DNA from: Acidimicrobiia bacterium
Lineage (GTDB): Bacteria > Actinomycetota > Acidimicrobiia > IMCC26256 > PALSA-555
Reading direction: 5' to 3'
Length of the DNA: 14,988 nucleotides
Assembly (NCBI GenBank): GCA_022865365.1
Contig: JALHSW010000497.1
Span: 1 to 14,988, forward strand
Below are positions 1 through 7,279 of the stretch, one piece after another (positions within the stretch are counted from its first letter, which is position 1; each line of letters begins with the position of its first letter). The notes beneath the pieces were generated by a model. The model did not search any database. It was not told the origin of the DNA and was given only the letters and a program-made list of their open reading frames with translations. A program made the position numbers and the translations under genes.

Positions 1-2
1 CC

Positions 3-854
3 ATCGTCAACGGCCTGATCGACGAGCTGATCGACGAGTTCGCCGACCAGGGGCGCGCGGATCTCGTGAGCGGCCTGTTCTTCCCGTTCCCGGTCACGGT
101 CATCGCCGGGATGCTCGGCCTGCCGAACGAGGACCTCCCCGAGTTCCACCGCAAGGCCGTCGAGCTCATCACGATCATGACCGACATCGAGACCGGCCTG
201 AACGCGTCGATCTGGCTCCACGCCTACTTCTCGGGTGTCATCGCCGAGCGCCGGGCCGATCCCCGCGACGACGTCATCAGCGTGTTGACCCAGGTCGAGC
301 TCGACGGGCAGCGCCTCGACGACGAGGAGATCATCGCGTTCCTCCGCCTGCTGCTCCCGGCGGGGGCGGAGACGACGTACCGGTCGTCGAGCAACCTGAT
401 GTTCGGGTTGCTCTCGAACCCCGATCAGCTCGATGCGCTGCGGGCGGACCGGGGATTGATGGCGCAGGCGATCGAGGAAGGCATCCGGTGGGAGCCGCCG
501 CTCACCGGTATCGGTCGCACTGCGATGCGCGACGTCGACGTCGAGGGAGTGCTGATCCCGGTCGGCTCTCCGGTCGCGGTCGAGATGGGGAGCGCGAACC
601 GCGACCCGGCGCGCTGGGACCGCCCCGACGAGTTCGACATCCATCGCGAGCCCCAGCAGCACATGGGCTTCGCGTTCGGCGTCCACATGTGCCTGGGCAT
701 CCACCTGGCGCGAATGGAGACGACCGTGGCGATCAACGCGGTGCTCGACCGGCTGCCCGACGTCCGGCTCGATCCGTCGGCCGACGACGTGCACATCGCC
801 GGCTTGATGTTCCGCGCGCCGCCGGCACTCCCCGTGATCTTCGGCGAGTCGTAG
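3..854 (+). CDS. Cytochrome P450, 5'-truncated by the window edge
   Basis: Haem-thiolate monooxygenase that would insert one oxygen atom from O2 into an organic substrate, using electrons from a ferredoxin/reductase pair not seen here. The frame is open from base 3 and the gene starts outside the window. 283 codons remain, against about 400 for soluble bacterial P450s, so roughly the first 120 residues are missing. Three family signatures are visible. The I-helix oxygen-activation motif AGAETT is at nt 360-377. The K-helix ExxR (EGIR) is at nt 477-488. The haem loop FAFGVHMCLG has its cysteine ligand at nt 690-692. The C-terminal FRAPPALPVIF ending is typical of actinobacterial class I enzymes. 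It converges on the amidohydrolase A1 gene with a 16-bp gap (855-870). An in-frame GTG at 66 is internal, because family-like sequence continues upstream of it. Family assignment is near certain; substrate is unknown. Confidence 0.97.
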   Translation: MVNGLIDELIDEFADQGRADLVSGLFFPFPVTVIAGMLGLPNEDLPEFHRKAVELITIMTDIETGLNASIWLHAYFSGVIAERRADPRDDVISVLTQVELDGQRLDDEEIIAFLRLLLPAGAETTYRSSSNLMFGLLSNPDQLDALRADRGLMAQAIEEGIRWEPPLTGIGRTAMRDVDVEGVLIPVGSPVAVEMGSANRDPARWDRPDEFDIHREPQQHMGFAFGVHMCLGIHLARMETTVAINAVLDRLPDVRLDPSADDVHIAGLMFRAPPALPVIFGES

Positions 855-870
855 CTCCCAGAGGCGTTGG

Positions 871-1989
871 TCAGTCCTCGATCCCGTACAGGCGGTGGGG
901 GTTGTCCCAGAGGATCGCCCGCTTCTCGGCGTCGCTCAGATCGCCCCGTGCCGCGAAGTCGCGGATGCCGTCGGGGAACGACCCTTCCGGGTGGGGGAAG
1001 TCCGACGCGGTCACGATGCAGCCGACACCGAGCGCATCCACGACGTGGCGCAGGTGCGGCTCCTCGACCTCGGCCGACACGAAGCACTGGCGACGGAACA
1101 GCTCGCCGGGGGATGCCGACAGCGAATCACAGTCGAGGCCTTCGTAGCGCTCGTAGAGCTCGTCGAGCCACCAGAGCCAGAACGGGAGCCACCCCGCGCC
1201 CGCCTCGAGCACCACGACCCGCAGGCCGGGGTGGCGGTCGCAGATGCCGCCGACGAGGAACGAGAACAAGGTGAGCTGGGCCTCGAGTGGGAACGCGGCG
1301 GCGATGCGGGGGAGCGCCCAGTCGCCGAAGCGGTCGGCGCCGATCTGGCCGAGGCCGGTGCCCGCGACGTTGTGCAGTGAGAGCGGCGTACCGAGCTCGG
1401 CGAGCGTCGCCCAGAGCGGGTCGTAGTACGTGCGCTCAAGCGTGACGCCGGGCAGCGGTGGTTCGGGGAGCACGAAGAACGCGCGTACGCCGAGCTCGTC
1501 GACGCAGCGCCGCGCCTCGACGATCGCCGCGTCGACGTCGTTGAGCGCGAGCTGTCCGACCGCGGAGAGTCGGTCGGGGACGTGCGCGACGAAGGTCGCG
1601 GCCCAATCGTTGTAGGCGCGCACGATCGCCGCCGCGAGATGCGGGTCGAGGCCCCATGCGGCCACTTGCATCAACCCGCGGCTCGGGTAGAGCGCCATGC
1701 GGTCGATGCCCTGGTCGTCCATGGCGAGGACGTACGCCTCGGGGTCCCAGCCCCGCTCGTCGTAGCGCCGGTAGGTGGTCGCCCACTCCTCGTTGAGGGT
1801 CGCGAGCCCACCGGCTCGGCTTCGCCATCGCACCGTGGGCGCACGCCGGTCGCCGTCGACGACCGTGGCGCCGCGATCGGTCGACCCGACCGGCTCGCGG
1901 CCCGCGAACGCAGGCTCGATGTGCTCGGCCCAGAGATCGGGCGGCTCCATGAAGTGCGAGTCGGCGTCGAACACCGGCATCTGCTGCAT
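871..1989 (-). CDS. Amidohydrolase_2 family metal-dependent hydrolase/decarboxylase (A1)
   Basis: TIM-barrel metalloenzyme of the Amidohydrolase_2 (PF04909-type) family, which includes ACMSD and gamma-resorcylate decarboxylase; members hydrolyse C-N or C-O bonds or cleave C-C bonds. With the chosen start it has 372 residues, normal for the family. Visible likely metal/active-site residues are DADSH at residues 8-12, H206 in SLHN, and D330 in ASDFPHP. LEAGAGWLPF at 261-270 is a conserved barrel strand, and AYNDW lies at 125-129. The frame is open to 2112, but that stretch reads as low-complexity Arg/Pro sequence and runs through the end of the upstream gene. The ATG at 1989 (or 1980) just before DADSH is therefore preferred; no good Shine-Dalgarno sequence distinguishes them. 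It is the last gene of a five-gene minus-strand operon, 17 bp after the GerW-like stop. Paralogous to the genes at 6123 and 11304. Substrate unknown. Confidence 0.93.
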   Translation of the reverse strand: MQQMPVFDADSHFMEPPDLWAEHIEPAFAGREPVGSTDRGATVVDGDRRAPTVRWRSRAGGLATLNEEWATTYRRYDERGWDPEAYVLAMDDQGIDRMALYPSRGLMQVAAWGLDPHLAAAIVRAYNDWAATFVAHVPDRLSAVGQLALNDVDAAIVEARRCVDELGVRAFFVLPEPPLPGVTLERTYYDPLWATLAELGTPLSLHNVAGTGLGQIGADRFGDWALPRIAAAFPLEAQLTLFSFLVGGICDRHPGLRVVVLEAGAGWLPFWLWWLDELYERYEGLDCDSLSASPGELFRRQCFVSAEVEEPHLRHVVDALGVGCIVTASDFPHPEGSFPDGIRDFAARGDLSDAEKRAILWDNPHRLYGIED

Positions 1990-2006
1990 CTTGGCGAGCC
2001 AGCCTG

Positions 2007-2360
2007 CTAGCGCCGGCGTCGCCGGAGCAGCGTTCGGAGCGTGAGCAGGCCCACGACCGCGACTGCCCCGGCGATCGCGATCTGGCGGTTGCGGTCGATG
2101 GCCGGTTCCCAACGGACGTCGTTTCCGCGCACGACGAACGCGCCGACCGGGCGCGCGTCCATCCCGACGCCGAAGCCCTGGCCGCTTCCGTTCTGGTCGC
2201 CGTCGACGCCCTCACCGCCGCCGCCCCCGCCTCCGCCGCGCACCGAGGCGGCCGGTATCACGAGCACGCCGTCGCGCTCGATGGGGTCGCCGTAGACGCG
2301 CGCGACGGTCATCGCGTCGCGTGCTCCTTCGATGGTCGTGTGCAGTCGCTCGAGGTCCAT
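2007..2360 (-). CDS. GerW (YtfJ)-family small membrane-anchored protein
   Basis: 117-residue protein of the GerW/YtfJ 'sporulation' family. In Bacillus the family is linked to spore germination, but it is widespread in actinobacteria with unknown function. Visible parts: an N-terminal helical segment; the strand GVLVIPAASV (31-40) expected of the family; a run of eight glycines (42-49); the segment GSGQGFGVGMDARPVGAFVV; and a C-terminal hydrophobic helix at about 94-112 ending in a run of arginines. This suggests a single-pass protein with an Arg-rich tail. The ATG at 2360 has a good Shine-Dalgarno AGGAAG at 2367-2372 with six bases of spacing, which decides it against a longer open frame reaching 2495 inside the SDR gene. 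It sits 28 bp after the SDR and 17 bp before A1, so it is clearly within the operon. A role in the operon's catabolism is not evident, and the family name should not be read as evidence of sporulation. Confidence 0.82.
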   Translation of the reverse strand: MDLERLHTTIEGARDAMTVARVYGDPIERDGVLVIPAASVRGGGGGGGGEGVDGDQNGSGQGFGVGMDARPVGAFVVRGNDVRWEPAIDRNRQIAIAGAVAVVGLLTLRTLLRRRRR

Positions 2361-2366
2361 GGCTTG

Positions 2367-2372
2367 CTTCCT
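2367..2372 (-). promoter_or_regulatory. Ribosome binding site of the GerW-like gene
   Basis: Reads AGGAAG on the minus strand, six bases before the ATG at 2360. It is the main reason for choosing that start over the longer open frame. Confidence 0.65.
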
Positions 2373-2388
2373 GCCTTTCGGGAGCCGA

Positions 2389-3381
2389 TCAGGTGCCGGG
2401 AGAGCCGGTGCCAGGACTGGTCGAGGCGCCGCCCTTGGCGCGGTACTGGTCCTGCCACTCCTTGGGCGGCGGGTCGGACCGCCGGGCTCCGGCACCGAAC
2501 ATCCGGGGGAGCTCGGTCACGAGGTCCTTGGCGCTCCAGCCCGCATCCGCGCGCATCGCGACATGGTCCACGACGAACGTCTGGACGTGCTCGATGATGC
2601 CGCCCCGCACCTGGGAGCACTGGCCGCTCAGCCAGCCGGCCGAGGGGGAGGCGAGATAGCAGATCATCTCGGCCACGTGGACCGGATCGGTCGGGTCGAA
2701 GTCGGTGTCGAGGAGCGCGGCGTTGCGGCCCATGCGCCAGCCGATGTCGGCCAGGCGGGTCGCGGCGGACGGCATGATGCAGTTGGCGGTCACCCCGTAG
2801 GGGGCCATCTCGGTCGCGAGCGCCTCGGTGAACGCGAGGACTCCAGCTTTCGCGGCGACGTAGTTCGACTGTCCGGCCCCGCCGTAGAGCAGGAGCCCGG
2901 TCGCGGTGTTCACGACCCGGCCGCCCGCGCGCCGCCCCGCCTTGGCCTCACTGCGCCACCAGCGACACGCCGGGGCGCTGACTGCGAACGCGCCGCGCAG
3001 GTGGACCCGGATCACGTCGTCCCATTCCTCGGGGGACAGGTTGAACGCCATGCGGGGCCGCCCGAAGCCGGCGTTGTTCACCACGACGTCGATGCGGCCC
3101 CACGTGTCGAGCCCTCGCTGCACGACCGCCTCGCCGCCTTCGATGCTGGAGATGTCCGAGCGCTCGGCGACCGCCTCGCCGCCGGCCGCGAGGATCTCGG
3201 CCACCACCTCGTCGGCGGGCGTCTCACCGGTCTCGCTGCCGTCGGTCGCGACCCCGAGGTCGTTCACGACCACCTTTGCGCCATATGCCGCGAGGCGAAG
3301 CGCCTCGGCCCGCCCGATCCCACGTCCGCTGCCCGTGACCAGCGCGACCATTCCCTCGAGCTCAACCTGGCCCTCGAGCAT
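2389..3381 (-). CDS. Short-chain dehydrogenase/reductase, MFE-2-like (SDR1)
   Basis: NAD(P)-dependent oxidoreductase of the classical SDR fold, 330 residues. The N-terminal nucleotide loop TGSGRGIG is at 16-23, NNAG at 102-105, and the active site Y174-x-x-x-K178. The segment GAKVVVNDLG at 34-43 is characteristic of the hydroxyacyl-CoA dehydrogenase part of multifunctional enzyme 2 (17-beta-HSD4-like), so a 3-hydroxyacyl-CoA or hydroxysteroid substrate is plausible. The position of the catalytic serine, 13 residues before the tyrosine, is Thr161. After the usual SDR core there is a C-terminal extension of about 65-70 residues ending in a Gly/Ser/Thr/Pro-rich tail. The ATG at 3381 lies three bases after the stop of the acyl-CoA synthetase, indicating co-transcription and probably coupled translation. 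It is similar to SDR3 at 13287 over the first 110 residues. Confidence 0.94.
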   Translation of the reverse strand: MLEGQVELEGMVALVTGSGRGIGRAEALRLAAYGAKVVVNDLGVATDGSETGETPADEVVAEILAAGGEAVAERSDISSIEGGEAVVQRGLDTWGRIDVVVNNAGFGRPRMAFNLSPEEWDDVIRVHLRGAFAVSAPACRWWRSEAKAGRRAGGRVVNTATGLLLYGGAGQSNYVAAKAGVLAFTEALATEMAPYGVTANCIMPSAATRLADIGWRMGRNAALLDTDFDPTDPVHVAEMICYLASPSAGWLSGQCSQVRGGIIEHVQTFVVDHVAMRADAGWSAKDLVTELPRMFGAGARRSDPPPKEWQDQYRAKGGASTSPGTGSPGT

Positions 3382-3384
3382 GGC

Positions 3385-5040
3385 TCAGCCCGCTTCCAGG
3401 GCGGCGACCCGATCGCGCGCCTCGAAGCGGCCGAGCAGCTCGCCGCGGTTCGCGTCGGTCATCGCCTCGAGTGGTGCGGCCTTGGACGGGCGCCACCACA
3501 GCGGGTCGCTCACGTCCCACCGCTCGCGTCGGAGCAGTCGCTTGAGGATCTTCTGCGTCTCGGTCATCGGCAGCGCCGACGTGACCCGTACGTACCGGGG
3601 CGACCACTTCGTGCCGAGATCGGGCTGCTCGGACAGGAACTCGTCGAAGTCGGCCGGATCGAACTCGGCACTCGGGCGGAGCTCGAGCGCGGCCATGACC
3701 TGGTCGCCGACCTCCTCGTCGGGAACCGCGTACACCGCGGCAAGGACGATGTCGGGGTGGCGCGCCAGGATGCGTTCCACTGGGGCGGCGGCAAAGTTCT
3801 CACCGTCGACCCGCAGCCACTCGAAGTCGCGTCCGGCGAAGTAGAAGTAGCCGGCGTCGTCGCGGTAGCCGAGGTCGCCGGTCCAGTACCACCCGTCGCG
3901 CACCCGTTCCGCGTTCGCCTGCTCGTTCTTGTAGTAGCCCTCGAAGCCGGCGGCGCCCTTCTTGTTCACGATCTCGCCGATGCATTCGTCGGGATTCATG
4001 AGATGGCCGGCGTCGTCGAAGCGGGCGCGGGGGCGCTCCTCCCCGGTCTCTGCGTCCATGATCACCGTCCCCTCGGCTCCCACGCCGAGGGCGCCCTTGG
4101 GCATGTCGCGCGTGCGGTTGATGTTGGCGCCGCCCTCGGTGGAGCCGTAGCCGTCGATCACCGGACAGCCGAACCGCTCGGAGAACCGGGCGATGTCGAG
4201 GTCGGCTGCCTCGTTCCCGAACACGCGCGTGAGGGTGTTGTCGGCGTCGTCAGGCTGCTCCGGTGTGGCGAGGATGTAGGAGAGCGGCTTGCCGACGTAG
4301 TTGAAGTAGGTCGCGCCGTACTTCCGGACGTCGGGAAGGAAGCCCGATGCGGAGAAGCGCCGACGCATCGCCGCGGTCGCACCCGAGACGAGCCACGGCG
4401 CGAACGCAGTGATGATCGCGTTCGAGTGGAACAGCGGCATCACCTGGTACATCACGTCGTCGGGCGTAAAGCGCAACATCTCGACCAGCTTCGAGCTGGC
4501 GGCCTCGAGTCGACCCTGGGACAGGATGCAAGCTTTCGGTGCGCCGCTCGTACCTGACGTGAACAAGAGCAGGTACGTCGCGTGCTCGTCGATCTCGACC
4601 TCCGGGATCGATGCTCCGGCATGGGGCGCGAGCGTGGCGGCGAACTCCTCGGCCTCGACGTCGAGGATCGGCTCAGCGGCGTCTCCGACGTCGAGCCCGT
4701 CGAGGAGGTGGGCGTGTCGACCCTCGGTCACGATGAGCTGACAGTCGGTGTGGGTGACGTCACGGGCGAGCTCGGCACCGCGACGGGTCGGGTTGATCCC
4801 GACGACCACGGCGCCGATGAGCGCGGCGGCGCCGAGCCACATCGGGAACTCGGGGATGTTGTCGAACAGCACCCCGACGTGGGGCGGTGCGCTTGGATCG
4901 AGTGTCGCCTGGAGGTACGCGGCGCGTGTCGTGCACGCGTCGACGTACTCGGCCCAGGTCACGGTCTGATCCTCGAACCGGATCGCGATCCGGTCTCCGT
5001 CGGCGACTCGCGCCTTGACGTGCTCCGCGATCGTGGCCAT
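3385..5040 (-). CDS. Acyl-CoA synthetase (AMP-forming ligase), FadD17-like
   Basis: ANL-superfamily adenylating enzyme that would activate a carboxylic acid to its CoA thioester via an acyl-AMP. It has 551 residues, full length for the family. Motifs in order: phosphate-binding loop TSGTSGAPK at 161-169; YGSTEGG at 298-304; TGDL at 387-390; hinge region FAGRDFEWLRVDGENF at 401-416; and the C-terminal catalytic lysine K497 in PMTETQKILKRLLR. The segment NYVGKPLSYILATPE (247-261) reminds me of mycobacterial FadD17, reported to act on steroid side-chain acids. That likeness is from memory and unverified. The start at 5040 is two bases after the stop of the SMP-30-like gene, so the two are coupled. 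The downstream SDR1 follows by three bases. Function as a CoA ligase is strongly supported; the acid is unknown. Confidence 0.95.
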   Translation of the reverse strand: MATIAEHVKARVADGDRIAIRFEDQTVTWAEYVDACTTRAAYLQATLDPSAPPHVGVLFDNIPEFPMWLGAAALIGAVVVGINPTRRGAELARDVTHTDCQLIVTEGRHAHLLDGLDVGDAAEPILDVEAEEFAATLAPHAGASIPEVEIDEHATYLLLFTSGTSGAPKACILSQGRLEAASSKLVEMLRFTPDDVMYQVMPLFHSNAIITAFAPWLVSGATAAMRRRFSASGFLPDVRKYGATYFNYVGKPLSYILATPEQPDDADNTLTRVFGNEAADLDIARFSERFGCPVIDGYGSTEGGANINRTRDMPKGALGVGAEGTVIMDAETGEERPRARFDDAGHLMNPDECIGEIVNKKGAAGFEGYYKNEQANAERVRDGWYWTGDLGYRDDAGYFYFAGRDFEWLRVDGENFAAAPVERILARHPDIVLAAVYAVPDEEVGDQVMAALELRPSAEFDPADFDEFLSEQPDLGTKWSPRYVRVTSALPMTETQKILKRLLRRERWDVSDPLWWRPSKAAPLEAMTDANRGELLGRFEARDRVAALEAG

Positions 5041-5042
5041 GG

Positions 5043-5960
5043 CTAGTACGCAAGCCCCAGACCGGGCCGGGGCCAGTCGACGGCGACCAGGCGGCCACTC
5101 CCGGACAGCGTGACGAACGCGGTGCGGCGGTCCTCACCGCCGAAGGCAACGTTGGTGGTGAAGCGATCGGGGATCGGCACGTACTCGTGCCCGGACCCGT
5201 CGGCCTGGACGACGCAGAGGCCTTGTCCGATCGCAGCCACGACGACGGCCCCGTCGGCCTCGACCGCGAGCGAGTCGAAGTGTCCCTTCGTGGCCTCGAC
5301 AACCGTCGCCATCGGGCTCGCGACCTGCCCCGGGCCGGTGACGTCCCACGCGAGCAGCCGGCCCGAGAAGCTCTCGGCGACGTAGACGCGATCGCCGGCC
5401 GGGGAGAGCCCGACCCCGTTCGGCCCGTAGAGTCCGCGCGCGGCTTGCACGATGTGGGAGCCGTCGGCCGTCGCGTAGTACAGCGAGCCGCGATCGGCCT
5501 CACGCGGCCGCGTCTTGCCAAAGTCGGTGAACCAGAACCCACCGTCGGCGTCGAACACGATGTCGTTCGGTCCCAGGAACGTGAGTCCGTCGCACTCCCG
5601 GTAGAGAACAGAGTGCTCACCGGTCGCGAGGTCGACCCGGTCGACCCAGCCTCCGGTGAAGTCGGGTGGCTGGTTGCTCATGGTGGAGAGCTCGAACGGG
5701 ATCTCCATGTCACCCAGCTTGCTCCAGAGGAAGCCGCCGTTGTTGACGACGTACGCCGCACCGTCGGGGCCGATCGCGGCGCCATTGGGCCCTCCGCCCA
5801 GCTCGGCGACGACCTCCGGGGTGCCTCCGCCGGCCGGTACTCGCGTGAGTGTGGCCCGGCGGATCTCGACGACGAGGAACGATCCGTCGGCCAACACCAC
5901 CGGGCCTTTCGGGAACGCGAGCCCGGTGGCCAGCTCTTCCACCTCGGGTGCGTCGGCCAT
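5043..5960 (-). CDS. SMP-30/gluconolactonase/LRE-like six-bladed beta-propeller
   Basis: 305-residue protein of the SMP-30/gluconolactonase family, whose members are metal-dependent lactonases or related hydrolases. Family marks: repeated blades with GPND at 130-133, FTDFG at 144-148, GPNG at 179-182 (N181, expected metal ligand) and FDSLAVE at 228-234 (D229, expected metal ligand). The first metal ligand is normally the Glu of an EGP motif. Here the motif reads FPKGP, with Lys18 (codon AAA) in its place, so activity may be altered or lost. No signal peptide is apparent. It is the first gene of the minus-strand operon. The ATG at 5960 has the Shine-Dalgarno AGGAGG at 5971-5976 with ten bases of spacing. 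In pathway terms a lactone-opening role next to a CoA ligase would make sense, but the Lys18 change argues for caution. Confidence 0.93.
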   Translation of the reverse strand: MADAPEVEELATGLAFPKGPVVLADGSFLVVEIRRATLTRVPAGGGTPEVVAELGGGPNGAAIGPDGAAYVVNNGGFLWSKLGDMEIPFELSTMSNQPPDFTGGWVDRVDLATGEHSVLYRECDGLTFLGPNDIVFDADGGFWFTDFGKTRPREADRGSLYYATADGSHIVQAARGLYGPNGVGLSPAGDRVYVAESFSGRLLAWDVTGPGQVASPMATVVEATKGHFDSLAVEADGAVVVAAIGQGLCVVQADGSGHEYVPIPDRFTTNVAFGGEDRRTAFVTLSGSGRLVAVDWPRPGLGLAY

Positions 5961-5970
5961 GCCTCGTCCC

Positions 5971-5976
5971 CCTCCT
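5971..5976 (-). promoter_or_regulatory. Ribosome binding site of the SMP-30-like gene
   Basis: AGGAGG on the minus strand, followed by a G-rich ten-base spacer before the ATG at 5960. It is a perfect core and marks the first gene of the minus operon. Confidence 0.75.
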
Positions 5977-5982
5977 GAGCGT

Positions 5983-5999
5983 GCCTTCCTCGTGAAGGC
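5983..5999. promoter_or_regulatory. 17-bp inverted repeat GCCTTC-N5-GAAGGC, candidate operator or leader hairpin
   Basis: Perfect six-base arms at 5983-5988 and 5994-5999 with the spacer CTCGT, six bases upstream of the Shine-Dalgarno of the SMP-30-like gene. It could be a repressor operator or form a small hairpin in the leader of that operon's mRNA. No regulator is encoded in the window to match it. Short repeats of this size can arise by chance. Confidence 0.4.
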
Positions 6000-6053
6000 C
6001 GCTCAGTTTCTACCCCAGGGCGCCCAACCCGGGTACCGTCCGGCCCTCTACCG

Positions 6054-6100
6054 TTCTTGCGTCAGTAGTAGGCGCATTTCGCCTATTGCTGACGCAAGAA
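6054..6100. repeat. 47-bp near-perfect palindrome in a divergent promoter region
   Basis: Two 21-base arms (6054-6074 and 6080-6100) around the loop CATTT. The outer 12 bases of each arm (TTCTTGCGTCAG and its complement) and the inner six (TAGGCG/CGCCTA) match exactly. The two mismatches, T6066 opposite G6088 and G6068 opposite T6086, would both be G-U wobble pairs in plus-strand RNA, giving an unbroken 21-pair stem. It lies in the 162-bp gap between the divergent SMP-30-like and A2 genes, six bases ahead of the A2 Shine-Dalgarno. No T-run follows, so it is not a standard intrinsic terminator. Options are a large operator, a 5'-UTR regulatory or stabilising hairpin for A2, or a dispersed palindromic element. 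Confidence 0.85.
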
Positions 6101-6106
6101 GCCAGG

Positions 6107-6114
6107 AAAGGAGG
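6107..6114 (+). promoter_or_regulatory. Strong ribosome binding site of amidohydrolase A2
   Basis: AAAGGAGG eight bases before the ATG at 6123. It is the strongest Shine-Dalgarno sequence seen in the window and begins six bases after the 47-bp palindrome, so a folded stem would sit just upstream without covering it. Confidence 0.8.
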
Positions 6115-6122
6115 GGACGGGC

Positions 6123-7274
6123 ATGGAATGGGTGATCGACGCCGACGCACACATCACCGAGCCCGGGGATCTCTGGTCGAGCCGGCTCCCGAGGAAGTTC
6201 GCCAACCAGGGGCCCCAGCTGCGGCGGACGGAGGACGGCCATGACCGCTGGCACCTCGGTGACGAGCCGGCGTTCGCGTCCGTCGGCCACACTGCGATCG
6301 CCGGTTGGCCCGAACCGTTCCCGTCGGCGCCGCGCAACATGGACGAGGTGCCCCCGGCCGCCTACGACGCCGATGCCCGCCTCGCCTACCTCGACGAGAT
6401 CGGGGCCTGGGCCCAGGTCATGTACCCGAACGTCGGGGGCTTCGGGAGCCAGGGCTTCCTCAAGATGGGCGACGCCGAGCTCCAGCTCGCGTGCGTGCGT
6501 GCCTACAACGACTTCCTGACCGACTGGTGCTCGGCCGATGCCCGTCGCCTGCTGGCCGTCAGCGCCACTCCGTTCTGGGACGTCGATGCCGCGGTGGCCG
6601 AGGTCGCACGCTGTGCCGAGATGGTCCACCGAGGGGTGCTGTTCACGGGCGAGCCGGAGCGCTTCGGCCTCCCGTACATCGGCGACACGCACTGGGACCC
6701 GCTCTGGTCGGTCGCGCAGGAGGCCGGCCTGCCGATCAGCTTCCACATCGGCAGTGGCGAGTTCCTGGGCGACTTCACGCCGGCGCGCATCAAGGCGCAC
6801 GGGATGGGAGCGGTGCACGTCTCGACGTCGGTGTCCCTGTTCCTCGGCAACGGGCACCAGATCGTCGAGCTGCTCACGTCGGGCCTGCTCGCCCGCTTCC
6901 CCGAGCTGAAGTTCGTCTCGGTGGAGAGCGGGATCGGCTTCCTGCCGTTCGTGCTCGAAGCGTGCGATTACGCGTACGGCCAGTCGTCCATGCGGAGGGA
7001 GCGCCCGAACGACGGCTTGCCGAGCGAGTACTTCCACCGCCAGGTGTACGGCTGCACGTTCTTCGAGGCCGAGGGGTTCGGACGTGTCGTGGAGGCCATC
7101 GGCTCGGACAACATCTTGTTCGAGACCGACTACCCGCATCCCATCTGCCTCTTCGGCAACGTGCGGGAGATGATCGACGCGACCTTTGCCGACCAGCCCG
7201 ACGAGGTTCGCCGCAAGGTGCTGTGGGAGAACGCAGCGAGGCTGTACCGGGTGGAGGCACCCGTTCCCGCGTGA
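6123..7274 (+). CDS. Amidohydrolase_2 family metal-dependent hydrolase/decarboxylase (A2)
   Basis: 383-residue TIM-barrel metalloenzyme of the same family as A1 and A3. Visible residues: DADAH at 6-10, AYNDF at 127-131, H208 in ISFHIGSG, VESGIGFLPF at 267-276, and D336 in FETDYPHP. The reaction could be hydrolysis, hydration or nonoxidative decarboxylation. The metal-ligand pattern DxH at the N-terminus, rather than the HxH of ACMSD, leaves this open. The ATG at 6123 is fixed by its strong Shine-Dalgarno and by the DADAH motif starting five residues later. It leads a plus-strand set with the SRPBCC and MOSC genes and is divergent from the minus operon across a 162-bp region with two inverted repeats, which suggests shared or linked control. 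Length and motifs look intact. Confidence 0.94.
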   Translation: MEWVIDADAHITEPGDLWSSRLPRKFANQGPQLRRTEDGHDRWHLGDEPAFASVGHTAIAGWPEPFPSAPRNMDEVPPAAYDADARLAYLDEIGAWAQVMYPNVGGFGSQGFLKMGDAELQLACVRAYNDFLTDWCSADARRLLAVSATPFWDVDAAVAEVARCAEMVHRGVLFTGEPERFGLPYIGDTHWDPLWSVAQEAGLPISFHIGSGEFLGDFTPARIKAHGMGAVHVSTSVSLFLGNGHQIVELLTSGLLARFPELKFVSVESGIGFLPFVLEACDYAYGQSSMRRERPNDGLPSEYFHRQVYGCTFFEAEGFGRVVEAIGSDNILFETDYPHPICLFGNVREMIDATFADQPDEVRRKVLWENAARLYRVEAPVPA

Positions 7275-7279
7275 GCAGC

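Noticed and set aside
855..870. Possible terminator between the convergent P450 and A1 genes
   Set aside because: Only 16 bases, with no stem or T-run that I can see.
1990..2112. N-terminal extension of amidohydrolase A1
   Set aside because: Arg/Pro/Ala-rich sequence overlapping the end of the GerW-like gene; the family begins just before DADSH.
2218..2240. CCG-rich tract that looks like a simple repeat
   Set aside because: It encodes the glycine run of the GerW-like protein, a usual feature of that family, so it needs no separate explanation.
2332..4557. 741-codon open frame on the plus strand, antisense to GerW, SDR1 and the acyl-CoA synthetase
   Set aside because: Composition is His/Arg/Gly/Val-rich without any domain motif, and it spans three clearly real minus-strand genes. 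Long antisense open frames are expected from the GC-rich third positions.
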